Assembly: GCF_019968905.1 (NCBI RefSeq)
Contig: NZ_CP079946.1
Coordinates: 2,852,001-2,916,000 of the forward strand
Length of the DNA: 64,000 bases
Direction: 5' to 3'
Source of the DNA: Corallococcus sp. EGB
GTDB lineage: Bacteria > Myxococcota > Myxococcia > Myxococcales > Myxococcaceae
Positions 9,015 through 17,422 of the stretch are shown one piece after another. The notes beneath the pieces are model-generated. The model saw only the letters and a list, made by a program, of their open reading frames with translations. It did no database searches and was not told the origin of the DNA. A program made the translations under genes and the position numbers. The stretch's first letter is position 1, and every line of letters begins with the position of its first letter.

Positions 9015-9200
9015 ATGCCACCTCCACCGGATCCGCTGCCGTTCCCGGACAGCCTCTGCCACCGCTGCGCCGCTCCGCCCCGCTACGTCCAGACGCGGAC
9101 GTCCACCTTCATCATGTGTCCGCTCCTGCCCCAGAAGTACGCGCCCCAGCCCGTGCGCGCGTGCTCCCTCTTCCGGCCCCGCGAGCCCGACCCGGCATAG
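9015..9200 (+). CDS. Small cysteine-containing hypothetical protein
   Basis: 61 residues from the ATG at 9015 (an ATG at 9000 is also in frame). It contains CHRC, then FIMCPLL and a final ACSLF: four Cys that could bind a metal as a small zinc ribbon. The run TRTSTFIMCPLLPQKY looks conserved rather than random. No function is recognised. It diverges from the GH31 remnant. Confidence 0.5.
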   Translation: MPPPPDPLPFPDSLCHRCAAPPRYVQTRTSTFIMCPLLPQKYAPQPVRACSLFRPREPDPA

Positions 9201-9292
9201 CCTCCACCCACTCCAAGGGTGGGCAGGCAGCGGGGCGCGAAAGCCATTCCCCTCCGGCCATCCGTACCTTTGTCACCAGCAAAGGAGCCTGG

Positions 9293-9814
9293 ATGGCCAC
9301 CCGACGGAAGACCCACACCGCCCCCCGGCGCAAGCACGCCTCCGCCGCGCCCTCGAAGCGAGCCGCGGGCAGGAGCCACGCCTCGGCCAGCGGCGGCCGG
9401 TATACGAACCCCGCCCTGCGCGAGCACCTGAAGAAGCGCATCCTGAAGAGCGACAAGGGCGGCCGCGCGGGGCAGTGGAGCGCGCGCAAGGCCCAGCTCC
9501 TCGCCAAGGAGTACGAGAAGGCCGGCGGCGGCTACCAGGGCGCTCGCGGCAGTGCGCAGCGCCACCTGACCTCCTGGACGCAGGAGGAGTGGGGCACCCA
9601 GGACGGCGGCACCCGCGCCCGGCATGGAAAGACGACCGCGCGCTATCTTCCAAAGGAGGCCTGGGCCCACCTGAGCCCCGGCCAGAAGAAGGCCACGGAG
9701 CGGCGCAAGCGCGAGGGCTCACGGGCTGGCCGCCAGTTCGTCGCCAACACGCCCGCCGCACGCCGGGCGAGGAGGCAGGCCACGAAGCGCCCGTCCGCGT
9801 CATCCCGCTCCTGA
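9293..9814 (+). CDS. DUF5872-type basic protein
   Basis: 173 residues, strongly basic, with an AAAGGAG ribosome site 8 bases before the ATG. The core reads GGRYTNPALREHLKKRIL, then DKGGRAGQWSARKAQLLAKE and GGGYQG, the signature of DUF5872 proteins, which occur as short stand-alone proteins or attached to other modules. Both tails are Lys/Arg/Ala-rich and probably disordered, which suggests nucleic-acid binding. No enzyme motif is seen. Function is unknown. Confidence 0.7.
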   Translation: MATRRKTHTAPRRKHASAAPSKRAAGRSHASASGGRYTNPALREHLKKRILKSDKGGRAGQWSARKAQLLAKEYEKAGGGYQGARGSAQRHLTSWTQEEWGTQDGGTRARHGKTTARYLPKEAWAHLSPGQKKATERRKREGSRAGRQFVANTPAARRARRQATKRPSASSRS

Positions 9815-9909
9815 GCGCTCCCGTAAGGACGGCCCGCGCTCGTGGCATAGAGTGCGGACCTCCTCGAGGGCGGCAGGCGCACGCACCCCGGGAGACGCGA
9901 GAGGACGTC

Positions 9910-11550
9910 ATGGACTGCGACTGGCTCATCATCGGCTCGGGGTTTGGCGGCAGCGTCAGCGCGTTGCGGCTCGTCGAGAAGGGCTATCGCGTGGTGATGG
10001 TGGAGAAGGGCCGGCGCCTGCGGGGACAGGACTTCCCCAAGTCCAACTGGAACCTGAAGCGCTGGCTGTGGATGCCGCAACTCGGGTGGCGCGGCCTCTT
10101 CAAGATGACCTTCTTCCGTCACGTCACCGTGCTGTCCGGCGTCGGCGTGGGCGGCGGCTCGCTCGTCTACGCCAACACGCTGCCCATCCCGAAGGACGAC
10201 TTCTTCGACGCTGCCTCCTGGGGCCACCTGGCGCCGTGGAAGCGGGAGCTCGCGCCGCACTACGCCACCGCGCGCCGCATGCTGGGCGCCACCGTCAACC
10301 CGCTCAACACGTACCCCGACCAGGTGCTCAAGGACGTGGGACAGGACCTGGGGCGCCCCGACTTCCAGTCCACCACCGTGGCCATCTACTTCGGTGAGCC
10401 CGGCGTCACCGTGAAGGACCCCTACTTCAACGGCGAGGGCCCGGACCGCACCGGCTGCAACGCGTGCGGCGGCTGCATGCTGGGCTGCCGCAACAACGCC
10501 AAGAACACGCTCGACAAGAACTACCTCTACTTCGCGGAGAAGCGCGGCCTCACGCTCCACGCGGACACGGAGGTGACGTGGGTGCGTCCGCTGCCGGAGG
10601 GCGGCTATGAGGTGACGGCCCGGGAGGGCACCGGCTTCTTCAAGAAGACGCGCCGCTTCACCGCGAAGCACGTCATCTTCGCGGGCGGCGTCCTGGGCAC
10701 CCTGGACCTCCTGCTCAAGCTCAAGGACGCCCGGGACGGCCTGCCGAACCTCTCCGAGCGCGTGGGCGATGGCGTGCGCACCAACTCCGAGGCGCTCATC
10801 GGCATCATCAGTGGCGGGAAGCACAAGGACCGCGACCTGTCCCGGGGCATCGCCATCGGGTCCATCCTCCACACCGACGAGCACTCGCACCTGGAGCCCG
10901 TGCGCTACCCCGCGGGCTCCGGCTTCTTCCGCCTGCTCATGGCGCCCCACGTCCCCGGCGCCACCGCATGGTCGCGCATGGCCCGGCTGGTGGGGCTGCT
11001 CGCGCGCCGCCCCTTGCGCTTCCTCCAGGCCTGGTTCGTCCCGGACTTCGCGCGCCGCACGATGATCCTCCTGTACATGCGCACCATGGAGGGCCACCTG
11101 CGCATGCGCCGGGCCCGCGCGCTCACCACCGGCTTCCGCACGGGCCTCACCACCGGCCTGCAGGCGGGCCCCGCGCCCACCGCGAACATGCCGGAGTCCT
11201 TCGACCTGGCGAAGCGCGTGTCCGACAAGCTGGATGGCTACCCCATGACCATGGTCAGCGAGACGCTCATGGGCATCCCCACCACCGCGCACATCCTGGG
11301 CGGTGCGTGCATGGGGGATTCGCCCGAGACAGGCGCCATCGACGCGAGACACCGCCTGTATGGCTATGAAGGGTTGTATGTGGTGGATGGCTCAGCCATC
11401 TCCGCCAACCCGGGCGTCAATCCCTCACTCACCATCGCCGCGCTCGCCGAGCGCGCCATGACCTTCATCCCCGCCGCCCGTGAGCAGCCCCGCGGCGACA
11501 CCGACGCCACGCTCGAGCCCTCCTCGCGCGCCCACGCCGCGGTCTCCTGA
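9910..11550 (+). CDS. GMC-family FAD oxidoreductase (cholesterol-oxidase-like)
   Basis: 546 residues. The N-terminus has the FAD-binding WLIIGSGFGGSVSALRL motif (GxGxxG) and VMVEKGRR. SGVGVGGGSLVYAN is the second GMC signature. A Cys cluster CNACGGCMLGCRNNAKN follows (about residues 183-199), typical of cholesterol oxidase and glucose-methanol-choline relatives in proteobacteria that pass electrons to other acceptors. The C-terminal NPGVNPSLTIAALAERA contains the flavin-contacting loop. It oxidises an alcohol or sterol; the substrate cannot be deduced. No signal peptide is visible, so it is cytoplasmic. A weak GAGAGGACGTC region precedes the ATG. Confidence 0.85.
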   Translation: MDCDWLIIGSGFGGSVSALRLVEKGYRVVMVEKGRRLRGQDFPKSNWNLKRWLWMPQLGWRGLFKMTFFRHVTVLSGVGVGGGSLVYANTLPIPKDDFFDAASWGHLAPWKRELAPHYATARRMLGATVNPLNTYPDQVLKDVGQDLGRPDFQSTTVAIYFGEPGVTVKDPYFNGEGPDRTGCNACGGCMLGCRNNAKNTLDKNYLYFAEKRGLTLHADTEVTWVRPLPEGGYEVTAREGTGFFKKTRRFTAKHVIFAGGVLGTLDLLLKLKDARDGLPNLSERVGDGVRTNSEALIGIISGGKHKDRDLSRGIAIGSILHTDEHSHLEPVRYPAGSGFFRLLMAPHVPGATAWSRMARLVGLLARRPLRFLQAWFVPDFARRTMILLYMRTMEGHLRMRRARALTTGFRTGLTTGLQAGPAPTANMPESFDLAKRVSDKLDGYPMTMVSETLMGIPTTAHILGGACMGDSPETGAIDARHRLYGYEGLYVVDGSAISANPGVNPSLTIAALAERAMTFIPAAREQPRGDTDATLEPSSRAHAAVS

Positions 11551-11892
11551 GACACAAAAGCCCGCGCACGAAGGCATGTGCGCGCATGCCCCCTGTCCCC
11601 CCTTGAGACCCGTGGGCGGGGCCCTTTGGCCAGACGTCATCGCGAGCCTTGTACTCCGGTCTCGGAGACGGAGGCTTCGGTGGACGCGGGGATGGCCCGC
11701 TTGTCATTGTTGCCTGCGAATGCACGGGAGGCCGCTCCCTGGGGATGTCAGACATTGTCGGGACGCGAACCGGCAGTGTTCAAGCCCGGCCACTCAGGTG
11801 CCCTCAGGCAGCATGGTCGGATTCAGGCTGTTTCATGTATTCACAATTTTGCAGTTTGGTCGCTTCCGCCGTCATCCTGGCCGGGTGAAGAG
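11551..11892. other. Intergenic region with terminator-like hairpins
   Basis: 342 bases without a convincing gene. At 11564-11590 two mutually exclusive hairpins overlap: GCGCAC (11564-11569) with GTGCGC (11578-11583), and GGCATG (11573-11578) with CATGCC (11585-11590). They follow the oxidoreductase stop and may terminate it. An AT-richer stretch at about 11828-11858 (containing GTATTCACAATTTTG) precedes the sensor kinase and is the best promoter candidate. Confidence 0.4.
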
Positions 11893-13347
11893 ATGGCTTC
11901 GTCCATGTCAGCCTTTTCCAGTCATGCTCCGGTGTATGTCTCGCCTGGCCTGGAAGGGCGGGCGGAGGCGCTGCTGGCATTGCAGCTGCGCGAATCGCGC
12001 AAGCGGGTGGATGGCTTGTTCACCTGGCTGGTGCTGGGGCAGTGGGCGGCCGCGGTGCTGGTGGCGGTGTTCGTGTCTCCCCATGAGTGGGAGGGCAGGG
12101 TGCTGGCGCTGCACCTGCACGTGCGGACGGCGGTGCTGCTGGGCGCGGCGCTGAGCGTCTTCCCGGTGATGCTCACGCGGCTGCACCCGGGGGCGGCGGT
12201 GACGCGGCACGTGGTGGCGGTGAGCCAGATGCTCTGGTCCGCGCTGCTCATCCACCTGACGGGCGGCCGCATCGAGACGCACTTCCACATCTTCGGCTCG
12301 CTGGCGGTGCTGTCGTTCTACCGGGATCCGAAGGTGCTGCTCACCGCCAGCCTGACCCTGGGGGTGGACCACTGCATGCGGGGCGCGCTGTGGCCGGAGT
12401 CCGTCTACGGGCAGCCGCACCCGGAATGGTGGCGCTTGCTGGAGCACGCCTTCTGGGTGGCCGCCATCGACCTGGTGCTCGTCGTCGCCTGTCGGGACGC
12501 ACTGCGCGACCTGGGGGAGCGGGCCGGGCACCAGGCCCTGGCGGAGGCCGCCATCGAAGCGGAGCTGGCGCTGCGCGCGGGACAGCTGGATGCCGCCGTG
12601 CGGGAGGTGCACGCCGTGCGTGACCAGGCGGAGCGGATGGAGCGGCTCGCGTCGCTGGGGCAGCTCACCGCCAGCGTCAGCCACGAGCTGCGCAACCCCC
12701 TGGCGGCCGCGCGCACCGCGCACGCGTTCGTCCTGCGCCGGCTGCGCAAGGCGGGCTCGCTGCCCTCCGACCCACGCATCCCGCGCTTCCTGGACATCAT
12801 CGACCGGGAGCTGCAGGCGTGCTCGGTCATCATCTCCGACCTGCTGGACTACGCGAAGGGGCGGCCTCCGCGCCGCACGCCCTGTCCGCTGCGGCCGCTG
12901 GTGGAGGAGGCCATCAGCGTGGTGCCTCGCCGGGACGGCGTGCGCGTGGACAACCTGGTCGCGGACGGGCTGCCGGTGCCGCACCTGGACCGTGAACAGT
13001 TCCGCCAGGTGCTCGTCAACCTCATCCAGAACGCGGTGGAGGCCATTCCGGCGGAGCGTTCCGGGACCGTCCGCGTGCACGCCGACGCGCGGGGCGACGG
13101 CGCCTGGAGCCTGCGCGTGACGGACGATGGGCCGGGCATCCCCGCGCCGCTCCTGGAGCGCATCTTCGAGCCCATGTTCACCACCAAGGTGCGCGGCACC
13201 GGGCTGGGGCTCGCCATCGTGAAGCGCCTGGTGCAGGGCCATGGGGCGCGCATCCAGGCGGAGAGCGATTTGGGTCACGGCTCGCGCTTCACGGTCGTCT
13301 TTCCTGACGGGAGCGCCCCGGTGACATGCGCCGCGGTGCCTTCCTGA
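11893..13347 (+). CDS. Membrane-bound sensor histidine kinase
   Basis: 484 residues. The N-terminal half has about six hydrophobic helices (residues ~35-205) with the motif GGRIETHFHIFGSLAVLSFY, which recurs in a subgroup of proteobacterial kinases with a multi-helix sensor. A short coiled coil leads into HisKA with the phosphorylated His264 in ASVSHELRNPL, then HATPase with the N box NLIQNAVEAI, G1 DDGPGIP and G2 TGLGLAIVKRL. The output partner is not encoded next door. The ATG at 11893 follows GTGAAGAG; ATG 11905 is an alternative. The signal sensed is unknown. Confidence 0.9.
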   Translation: MASSMSAFSSHAPVYVSPGLEGRAEALLALQLRESRKRVDGLFTWLVLGQWAAAVLVAVFVSPHEWEGRVLALHLHVRTAVLLGAALSVFPVMLTRLHPGAAVTRHVVAVSQMLWSALLIHLTGGRIETHFHIFGSLAVLSFYRDPKVLLTASLTLGVDHCMRGALWPESVYGQPHPEWWRLLEHAFWVAAIDLVLVVACRDALRDLGERAGHQALAEAAIEAELALRAGQLDAAVREVHAVRDQAERMERLASLGQLTASVSHELRNPLAAARTAHAFVLRRLRKAGSLPSDPRIPRFLDIIDRELQACSVIISDLLDYAKGRPPRRTPCPLRPLVEEAISVVPRRDGVRVDNLVADGLPVPHLDREQFRQVLVNLIQNAVEAIPAERSGTVRVHADARGDGAWSLRVTDDGPGIPAPLLERIFEPMFTTKVRGTGLGLAIVKRLVQGHGARIQAESDLGHGSRFTVVFPDGSAPVTCAAVPS

Positions 13348-13413
13348 GGCGGACTTCGGCAGGTTGGCGACACACGTGTGGGGCGTGGGCCCACGTGAAA
13401 AACGGAGGCAGGC

Positions 13414-14085
13414 ATGCAGGAACAGGCGAAGCCGTACCCGGAGGCGGGCGCGGTGGAGGCGGACTGGGCGGTGCGTCGGATGGCGGCGACGGATCTGGAC
13501 ACCGCCCGGGGCATGTTCTTCCTGGGGGTGCTGGAGACGGTGCGCGTCGGCGCGGGCGAGGAGGCGGTGGCCGCGTGCCGGGCCGCCACCGAGGATCGCC
13601 GCTACGTGGGCTTCTTCAACTACCCGGTGGCCAGCTTCCTCAAGCTGGCGCAGGTGGCGACGCGGATGCTGGCCCCCCGCTGGGGCGGGGGCGACGAAGC
13701 GCTGCGCCAGATGGGGATGCAGGCCACGCGCAGCTTCCTGGAGTCCGCGGTGGGGCGCACCTTCCTGCTCCTGTCCGCGGGGGACCCACGCAAGCTGGTG
13801 TCGAACCTGCCCTCCGGCTACCAGATGGCGGTGAGCTACGGGGAGCGCACCGTCGACTGGAAGGGAGAGGGGGAAGCGCTGTTCGTCATGAGGCGCGACT
13901 TCATGCCGCCGGCGTATCACGAGGGGGTGCTGCGCGAGGTGCTCACCATGGTGGGGACACGCAACCCGCAGGTCCAGGGACGCAAGCTGGGCCTGCTGGA
14001 CACCGAGTACCACATCACCTGGGAGGTGCCCGTCGTGCTGCCCACGGAAACACCCAAGGAGGCCCGCTGGCGGGTGTTCCAGTAG
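13414..14085 (+). CDS. DUF2378 / TIGR02265 family protein
   Basis: 223 residues. The segments ARGMFFLGVLETV, YPVASFLKLAQVA, FLESAVGRTFLLLSAGDP and the C-terminal LGLLDTEYHITWEV match the TIGR02265 paralogous family, which is expanded in Myxococcus and relatives. Function is unknown. It follows the sensor kinase by 66 bases on the same strand, behind a GGAGGC ribosome site, so co-transcription is plausible. It is the best single marker of myxobacterial origin in the chromosomal part. Confidence 0.85.
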   Translation: MQEQAKPYPEAGAVEADWAVRRMAATDLDTARGMFFLGVLETVRVGAGEEAVAACRAATEDRRYVGFFNYPVASFLKLAQVATRMLAPRWGGGDEALRQMGMQATRSFLESAVGRTFLLLSAGDPRKLVSNLPSGYQMAVSYGERTVDWKGEGEALFVMRRDFMPPAYHEGVLREVLTMVGTRNPQVQGRKLGLLDTEYHITWEVPVVLPTETPKEARWRVFQ

Positions 14086-14224
14086 GGCGCGCGGGGGACC
14101 GGGAGTTGGGGCCCGGTCCCCCGTGGCATGCGCTTCAGTCCCGGAGGGCGTGGGAACTTGCGCGCGCGGTGTGGGGGCGCACGATGGTGGGGCTCTCCAC
14201 CGCACCGGGAGGAGTTTCTTGCGC

Positions 14225-15679
14225 GTGAGCCGCGATGACAGTCAGGAACGCACGGAGCGCTGGCGCAGGCTCCTGTCGGACACCCGCGTCGGGTCGGGGC
14301 CGCGCTCCGCGCAGGCGGACGCGTCCGGGGCGGAGGCCGCGCACCGGCAGCTCGACGAGCGCAACGACTACTCACGCGACTACGACCGCATCGTCTTCTC
14401 CAGCGAGTTCCGCTGCCTGCATGACAAGACGCAGGTCTTCCCGCTGTCGACGAGCGACTACACGCGCACGCGCCTCACGCACAGCATCGAGGCGTCCTGC
14501 GTGGGCCGCTCGCTGGGCCATCAGGCCGGGCTGGGATTGAAGGCGCAGGGCGTGGAGCTGGACCCGTCGCACCTGGGCACCATCGTGGCGGCGGCGTGCC
14601 TGGCGCACGACATCGGCAACCCGCCGTTCGGCCACTCGGGCGAGGCGGCCATCCAGCACTGGGTGGGCCAGCGGCTCTCCCCGCCGGGAGCGGGGAGCAA
14701 GAGCCCGTTCACGACGGAGTCCGAGTGGCGCGACCTGCGCGACTTCGAGGGCAACGCGCAGGGCTTCCGCATCCTCAACCGGCTCCAGTCGCGCGAGCGC
14801 CGGGGCGGGCTGCGCTACACGGCCGCGACGCTGGGGGCCATGAGCAAGTACCCGCGCCCGTCGGTGCTGCCCGGCTCGCGGCCGAAGGCGAAGGGCGTCG
14901 TGTCGGAGAAGAAGTTCGGCTACTTCCAGGACGACGTGGACCTGGCGCTGGAGGCCTGGCGCGCCACGGGCCTGCGCGAGCGCGAGCCCGGCGTGTTCAG
15001 CCGCCACCCGCTGGCCTTCCTCGTCGAGGCCGCGGACGACATCTGCTACGCGGTCATCGACCTGGAGGACTCCGCGAAGCTGGGGCTCGTGCCCATGGAG
15101 CGCGCGTGCCAGCTGTTGGAGTCCGTCCTTCCGGAGCCGGTGGTCCGCAAGCCGCCCCGGCACCTGGAGACGCGCATGGCCCAGGCGCGGGCGAGGGCCA
15201 TTGGCAAGCTCATCCCCAGGTGCGTGGAGGCCTTCGTGGCGCACGCGCACGACCTGGAGGCGGGCCGCGTGGAGAAGCCGCTCACGGAGCTCCAGCCGGA
15301 CGTGCGCGCGCAGCTGGAGGAGATCACCGACTTCACCCGCGAGCACGGCTACTGGAGCGAGCGCGTGCTCCAGATTGAGAGCGCGGGCTTCAAGACGCTG
15401 GGCGGCCTGCTGGACATGTTCGCCCTGTCCGTGGTGGCGGAGTCTCCCAACGCGGAGGAGCGGAAGCTGCGGCAGCTTTTGCCGCTGGAGTGCTTCCAAC
15501 GCCCGGAGTTCGCGGCGGCGGACGAAGAAGCGCCGCGCCCGCCCCGGCGCGACGAGGTCATCCAGCGGCTCACGCCGTACCAGCGGCTGTTGTGCGTGAC
15601 GGACTACATCACCGGCCTGTCGGACAGCCGCGCGGTGGAGCTGTACCAGCGGCTGTCCGGCATCCAGCTGCCCACGTAG
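14225..15679 (+). CDS. dgt: Deoxyguanosinetriphosphate triphosphohydrolase (HD-domain dNTPase)
   Basis: 484 residues. It hydrolyses dGTP (and in many homologues other dNTPs) to the nucleoside and tripolyphosphate. The HD signature is complete: LTHSIEASCVGRSLG, then CLAHDIGNPPFGHSGE (His-Asp pair) and the later FLVEAADDICYAVIDLED supplying the last metal ligand. The GTG at 14225 is chosen because GGAGGAG ends 10 bases before it; a TTG at 14219 is too close to that site. The frame upstream of the GTG is not conserved-looking. Confidence 0.9.
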   Translation: MSRDDSQERTERWRRLLSDTRVGSGPRSAQADASGAEAAHRQLDERNDYSRDYDRIVFSSEFRCLHDKTQVFPLSTSDYTRTRLTHSIEASCVGRSLGHQAGLGLKAQGVELDPSHLGTIVAAACLAHDIGNPPFGHSGEAAIQHWVGQRLSPPGAGSKSPFTTESEWRDLRDFEGNAQGFRILNRLQSRERRGGLRYTAATLGAMSKYPRPSVLPGSRPKAKGVVSEKKFGYFQDDVDLALEAWRATGLREREPGVFSRHPLAFLVEAADDICYAVIDLEDSAKLGLVPMERACQLLESVLPEPVVRKPPRHLETRMAQARARAIGKLIPRCVEAFVAHAHDLEAGRVEKPLTELQPDVRAQLEEITDFTREHGYWSERVLQIESAGFKTLGGLLDMFALSVVAESPNAEERKLRQLLPLECFQRPEFAAADEEAPRPPRRDEVIQRLTPYQRLLCVTDYITGLSDSRAVELYQRLSGIQLPT

Positions 15680-15759
15680 TCCGCGCCCGCGTCCGCTCCC
15701 CCACCGGCCGGGCGCCCGGAACGTGCGGTCCCGGCCGCCGGGCGCTACGCTCGTGGCCC

Positions 15760-16434
15760 ATGTGTGGCCGAGTCACCGTCCGGACCTCTCCCGCGCAGCT
15801 CGTCGCCGAGCTGGAGCTCGCGGGCGCGCGCGCGACGCTGGAGCGCGAGCGTTTCAACCTCTGTCCCACGCAGCTCCTGCCCGTGGTGCCCAACGACGGC
15901 GCGCGGCTCCTGGACGTGTTCCGCTGGGGGCTCATCCCGTCATGGGCGAAGGACGCGTCCATCGGCAACAAGATGATCAACGCGCGCGCGGAGACGGTGG
16001 CGGAGAAGCCCAGCTTCCGTGCGGCGCTGAAGCGCAGGCGGTGCCTGGTGGTGGTGGATGGCTGGTATGAGTGGAAGCAGTCCACGAAGCCCAAGACGCC
16101 GTACTTCTTCCACCACCGCGAGGGAAGGCCGCTGGCGCTGGCGGGCCTGTGGGAGGAGTGGACGGCGCCAGACACCGGCGAGGTGCTGCGCACCTGCACC
16201 ATCATCACCACGGGCCCCAACGCGCTGATGGCGCCCATCCACGACCGGATGCCCGTCATCCTGTCCCCGGAAGGCCAGTCCGTGTGGCTGCGCCCGGAGC
16301 CCCAGGAGGCGTCCGTCCTGCTGCCGCTGCTCGTCCCCGCGGCGGAAGCACCGCTGGACGTCTACGAAGTGGCGCGCGGGGTGAACTCGCCCGCCAACGA
16401 CGGGCCCGAGTGCGTGGCCCGCATCGCGGCCTGA
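15760..16434 (+). CDS. yedK: SOS response-associated peptidase family protein (HMCES/YedK)
   Basis: 224 residues. SRAP proteins cross-link covalently to abasic sites in single-stranded DNA through Cys2 and so shield them from breakage. The conserved residues are present: MCGR with Cys2, INARAET with Asn74, DGWYEWK with Glu104 and APIHDRMPVI with His161. The start is fixed because Cys2 must be exposed by removal of Met1. It converges with the response regulator gene with only 12 bases between the stops, leaving no room for separate terminators. Confidence 0.92.
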   Translation: MCGRVTVRTSPAQLVAELELAGARATLERERFNLCPTQLLPVVPNDGARLLDVFRWGLIPSWAKDASIGNKMINARAETVAEKPSFRAALKRRRCLVVVDGWYEWKQSTKPKTPYFFHHREGRPLALAGLWEEWTAPDTGEVLRTCTIITTGPNALMAPIHDRMPVILSPEGQSVWLRPEPQEASVLLPLLVPAAEAPLDVYEVARGVNSPANDGPECVARIAA

Positions 16435-16446
16435 CTCGAGGGACTC

Positions 16447-16839
16447 TCAGCCCGCCGCGGAGTCCTCCTCTTCCGGCGGCGGGCAGTAGGGCGCGACCGC
16501 CTCCTTCAAGAGCTCCATGTGCAGGGGCTTGTGCAGGGTTCCCACGACGCCGGCCATCCGCTCCGTCGGGAAGCTGGCGGTGAGCACGAAGACGGGCAAC
16601 CCGCACAGTGTCGCGTCGTCGTGCATCCGCCGCAGGAAGCCGTAGCCATCCATCACCGGCATCATCAAATCCAGCAGCACGATGCAGGGCTTGCGGCACG
16701 AGGCCAGGGCTATCAACCCCTCCTCACCGTTGGTCGCCGTCAGCACGGAGTAGCCTTCGAGCTCCAGGTACCGGGCCATCACTTCCAGCTCCGGCTCGTC
16801 ATCGATGATGAGAATCAGCGGCGGGGTCGCGTCGGGCAC
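16447..16839 (-). CDS. Single-domain response regulator
   Basis: 130 residues consisting of one receiver domain and nothing else. LILIIDDEPELE supplies the acidic pocket, Asp57 in VLLDLMMPVMDG is the phosphate acceptor, and Lys104 in TLHKP completes the active site. It has no DNA-binding or enzymatic output, so it acts by phosphotransfer or protein contact, perhaps with the hybrid kinase at 17423. The short acidic tail PPPEEEDSAAG is not part of the domain. Confidence 0.9.
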   Translation of the reverse strand: MPDATPPLILIIDDEPELEVMARYLELEGYSVLTATNGEEGLIALASCRKPCIVLLDLMMPVMDGYGFLRRMHDDATLCGLPVFVLTASFPTERMAGVVGTLHKPLHMELLKEAVAPYCPPPEEEDSAAG

Positions 16840-17422
16840 GGCTCTCTCTTCCGTGGGGTCAACGGAAAGCTAGGACGCCCGAGCGGCGCACTGCCCAGGG
16901 CCCGCTGTTGATTCCGGGCCGGCGGTCCCTGCCATGGCCAGGAGGGGAGGGGCCCGCCCGGCCGCCCGCCCGGAAACAGTGGCGCGGCGGCTCCAGACAG
17001 TTCCTGGGCCGTCCCGGAAAAGGCCCTAGGATTCGCGGCCATGACGTCCTCCGACAGGGCCGTGCCGGTCCGGCGCCGGCGCATCGCCGTGGCCTCCGTC
17101 ACGGGGCTCGCCGTGCCCTGCATCTGGCATGTCCCGATGGGCCTCCTCCGTGGCATGGATCCCTTCCACCCCCGGAACCTGGCTTCGCTCACGCATCGCC
17201 CGGGGCATCCTCGCCAGCACCCTGGGCGCGCTCCCTCCGCTGTATGAAAACAAACCGAAACAGCCCGCCCCCGTCCGTGGCCAGGCAGGCATTCCAACCC
17301 CCTGAATCGCCGTCCCGGGAGCACCGGAAAAGGCCTTGCGCCCGCCCACCTCCACGGTTTTCCGTGGATGACATGGAACTGGCGCCTCGACTGACCTACA
17401 GTTCTTGAACGGAGGGGGACGT
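16840..17422. other. Intergenic region, no convincing gene
   Basis: 583 bases between the divergent response regulator and hybrid kinase. The only open frames are short with unusual composition. The notable element is a perfect inverted repeat at 17351-17368. The region probably holds the two divergent promoters. Confidence 0.5.
17351..17368. repeat. Perfect inverted repeat upstream of hybrid kinase
   Basis: TCCACGGTTTTCCGTGGA: two 7-base arms around a TTTT spacer, 54 bases before the kinase start. It could be an operator or an mRNA hairpin. Confidence 0.45.

Noticed and set aside
17041-17247. 68-codon frame in the spacer before the hybrid kinase
   Set aside because: No ribosome site and no conserved-looking segments.
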